DNA of 27,103 nt, taken from the NCBI GenBank assembly GCA_002887195.1, contig PJAB01000426.1, positions 1 to 27,103 of the forward strand. Reading direction: 5' to 3'. Positions within the stretch are counted from its first letter, which is position 1. The number at the start of each line of letters is the position of its first letter. The notes beneath the pieces were generated by a model, which was given only the letters and a program-made list of their open reading frames with translations, did not search any database and was not told where the DNA came from. Origin of the DNA: Chrysochromulina parva. Its lineage: Eukaryota > Haptophyta > Prymnesiales > Chrysochromulinaceae. The position numbers and the translations under genes were made by a program. Of this stretch, positions 25,321 to 27,103 are shown piece by piece.

Positions 25321-26871
25321 CTAGCCCCCAGCCATGGCGAATTCGCCGCTGCTCACATCTCTGTTGCTCACGTCGCCCACGGTATCATCGAGTTCCGGCG
25401 AGGACGACCCCATGCTCCGCAGCGCAGCGGCCGTGAAGTAAGCCAATGCGCCCACTCCGACCGCGACGAGCGCCGCATCGACGAGTGCCGACATCGGCCG
25501 CCAGCTCGCGCCGGTGAGAGAGCGGGCACCCTGTGTCAAGCTCGAGTTGCGCCGGAGCCAATCCAAACGGCCGTCCGCGCGCCGCGTTGGCACATAGACT
25601 CCCGCGCGCACGCGCCCGTTGTTGGACGTGAGGCTGCCGTCGACGCCGTCATCGTCGTGGGAGGGCGGGCACGAACACAGGCGCAGGTGGCAGAGTGGCG
25701 GCAGCACGAGGCACACAAAGATGGCGAGGATGCCACAGAGGCTAGCGACGACGGCAAACTCGCGAAGAGCAAGGGCGAGCGCCGTGGTGATCGAGAGGAA
25801 CCCCACACGAGCGCCCGCGCCCGCGACGGCGCCTCGTCCATCGCTTCCCTCTGTGCGCAGCGCCGGCGGCAAGCGTGCGGGGAGCAGTTGCATCACTGGC
25901 ATCATCGGCAGCGGATAGCCGAGGATCGCGACGGCGGCGGTGGAGGCCTGGACCAAGTAAGCTGGCAGCGAGCTGGGCGGAAGGTTCAGAAGGATCAGCT
26001 GCTCCACATCTTCTCCTCCTCCCGCGTACAGCCAGGCGAGGCCCACGCCCACCGCCGTGTTGGCACTCACCACGACGATCACCGCGAGAGTCAGCGCCTC
26101 AGGTGCACGAGTTGGTTCAGCCATGCCATCGCGCACTGGCAGCAGATTCGTTTGCATGCCAAACGAGAAAGCGGCGATGCTAAAGAACGAGGCGACGCCA
26201 GAGAGGTCTGGCAGCTCGAGCAGCTGCTGGGGCGGCGACGGCATCCCGAAACGCGCGACCCCGCTCGCCGCGACGACGAGCAAGCCAAATGTGATCACGG
26301 AGAGGCCAACGCCGGCGACGACGGCCAGGCGGGAGAGGTCGCGCAACAGCGCCAGCGGCACGAGGCAGCCGCCACTTAACAGCACCAGCACACTGTAGCT
26401 GTCGCCAAATGGCAGCGCCATGCGCGGCACGATTTCCTCCACCAAGTGGGCTGCTGACACCTGCATCGAGGCGCATACGCCGGTGAGCAGCAAGCAGACC
26501 GACACGTCGAGCAGGAGCACGCCGCTAGCGCCGAGCGCGGCGTGTGCGACTGCCGAGTAGCCGGTGCGTGAGGCTCGCGCCTCAGACGTGGGGAGCGCCT
26601 CATACGCCTCCAGAAGCTGCTGCGAGGTGATCCAGTTCCACAATCCGAGAAGACACATTGACGGCACTGCGAGCACACCGCCTTGAAGATGTGCATAGGG
26701 CAGCGCCAGGATGCCTCCGCCGATACAGGTCTTGGCAATCGTCAGCGTTGCCTCTGCGACACTTACACCAGCCCTCCCGCCGGCGGTGGAGGACAGTGGG
26801 AAGCTATACTTGGCACGAAGCGTCGCAAGCCTTTCGAAGCTAGGTCGCCTTCGGATGGGAGGCGTGATCAT
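25321..26871 (-). CDS. AAAP family amino-acid transporter, second copy
   Basis: 516 residues from ATG at 26871; the frame is open further to 26910 but without ATG. After a basic N-terminus (TPPIRRRPSFERLATLRAKY) comes the first membrane segment, ATLTIAKTCIGGGILALPYA, the AAAP signature (K-x-x-x-G-x-G-x-L-x-L-P). About ten more hydrophobic segments follow (for example VLVLLSGGCLVPLALL, VGLSVITFGLLVVAA, IAAFSFGMQTNLLPV and FAVVASLCGILAIFVCLVLPPLCHL). FSFGMQTNLLPV is the typical mid-protein AAAP motif. A hydrophilic loop of about 65 residues precedes the last membrane segment (ALVDAALVAVGVGALAYF). It is a secondary amino-acid transporter with substrate unknown. It shares the family but little detail with the transporter at 15513-17423 and lacks that protein's 195-residue loop, so the two are distant paralogues, not a recent duplication. 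Confidence 0.9.
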   Translation of the reverse strand: MITPPIRRRPSFERLATLRAKYSFPLSSTAGGRAGVSVAEATLTIAKTCIGGGILALPYAHLQGGVLAVPSMCLLGLWNWITSQQLLEAYEALPTSEARASRTGYSAVAHAALGASGVLLLDVSVCLLLTGVCASMQVSAAHLVEEIVPRMALPFGDSYSVLVLLSGGCLVPLALLRDLSRLAVVAGVGLSVITFGLLVVAASGVARFGMPSPPQQLLELPDLSGVASFFSIAAFSFGMQTNLLPVRDGMAEPTRAPEALTLAVIVVVSANTAVGVGLAWLYAGGGEDVEQLILLNLPPSSLPAYLVQASTAAVAILGYPLPMMPVMQLLPARLPPALRTEGSDGRGAVAGAGARVGFLSITTALALALREFAVVASLCGILAIFVCLVLPPLCHLRLCSCPPSHDDDGVDGSLTSNNGRVRAGVYVPTRRADGRLDWLRRNSSLTQGARSLTGASWRPMSALVDAALVAVGVGALAYFTAAALRSMGSSSPELDDTVGDVSNRDVSSGEFAMAGG

Positions 26872-26988
26872 CCTCGAGAACCAGCGCGCGCGCGGCCGAC
26901 GAGATGTCAAAGTGAGAGGGGCCGCGCGGGAAAATTTTGGTGAGTCAAGTCAAGTCAAGTCAAGTCAAGTCAAGTCAAGTGATTCAAA
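26872..26988. promoter_or_regulatory. Putative bidirectional promoter with pentanucleotide repeat
   Basis: 117 bp upstream of the AAAP transporter. It contains the TCAAG array and ends at a possible start codon for a gene on the plus strand. The promoter role is inferred from position. Confidence 0.35.
26945..26980 (+). repeat. Microsatellite (TCAAG)7
   Basis: Seven perfect copies of TCAAG at 26945-26979 plus one base. The array lies about 74 bp upstream of the transporter ATG and 9 bp upstream of the possible ATG at 26989. Confidence 0.95.
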
Positions 26989-27103
26989 ATGGCGGTCGCC
27001 TTTCCGCCGCCTTTGGTGCCCAACGCTGGCGCGAGCGATCGGGAGGGCAGATCTCGGCGCAACCGGCACCACTGGATAGCCCCGAGTCGGGGCATCATCC
27101 CCA
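26989..27103 (+). CDS. Possible gene start, 3'-partial at the window edge
   Basis: An ATG in good context (CAAAATGGCG) opens a frame that runs to the end of the window without stop (38 codons). It begins MAVAFPPPLVPNAGASDREG and then becomes Arg/His-rich. This is too little to recognise a family. The position, divergent from the transporter as with the other gene pairs here, is the main support. Chance openness in GC-rich DNA is a serious alternative. Confidence 0.25.
   Translation, partial: MAVAFPPPLVPNAGASDREGRSRRNRHHWIAPSRGIIP

Noticed and set aside
25300..26379. Plus-strand ORF opposite the second AAAP transporter
   Set aside because: Product is Arg/His/Glu-rich without motifs; the minus strand has the AAAP signature and membrane segments.
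822..27103. tRNA, rRNA or mobile-element genes in the spacers
   Set aside because: Reading the spacers by eye, I found no cloverleaf with TTC box, no rRNA sequence and no transposase or reverse-transcriptase motif; a covariance-model scan would be decisive.

Overview
The window looks like nuclear DNA of a eukaryotic microalga or related protist. It is GC-rich and gene-dense, with mostly intronless long ORFs, GT-AG introns where introns can be deduced, and clearly eukaryotic protein families: a PCIF1 cap-methyltransferase relative, an RBR-type ubiquitin ligase fused to a kinase, Fcf2, AAAP transporters, a GT31-like glycosyltransferase and eukaryotic-type prolidase. Style and composition suggest a haptophyte-like alga, but this is inference; no marker in the window fixes the taxon.

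Layout, left to right. 1-821 (+): the 3' part of a pentapeptide-repeat gene, cut by the window edge and broken by a frame change. 1034-3958 (-): a kinase/RING/RING2/UBA fusion. 4050-5651 (-): a PCIF1-like RNA cap m6Am methyltransferase, head to head with a SET-like protein (5799-7547, +). 8052-9620 (+): a GT31-like glycosyltransferase. 9891-15062 (-): a very large alanine-rich helical protein of about 1669 residues that I reconstruct from three exons. 15513-17423 (-): an AAAP amino-acid transporter, head to head with an Fcf2 rRNA-processing factor (17641-18222, +). 18851-19350 (-): a two-exon coiled-coil protein, head to head with prolidase (19517-21214, +). After an interstitial telomere-like tract come a membrane/coiled-coil protein (21691-22689, -), head to head with a kynurenine-3-monooxygenase-like flavoprotein (22971-24479, +), then a second AAAP transporter (25321-26871, -), possibly head to head with a gene that runs off the right edge.

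The genes do not form one pathway. Two amino-acid transporters, prolidase and a KMO-like enzyme give the right half an amino-acid-metabolism flavour, which may be coincidence. The organising principle seen is divergent pairs sharing promoters of about 120-280 bp. The most unusual observations are two introns whose ends are direct repeats of the adjoining exon (one filled with a tandem array of branch-point-like motifs), the kinase-ubiquitin-ligase fusion that lacks an IBR, a near-identical 23-bp element before two neighbouring genes, and the telomeric-repeat scar abutting the prolidase stop codon.
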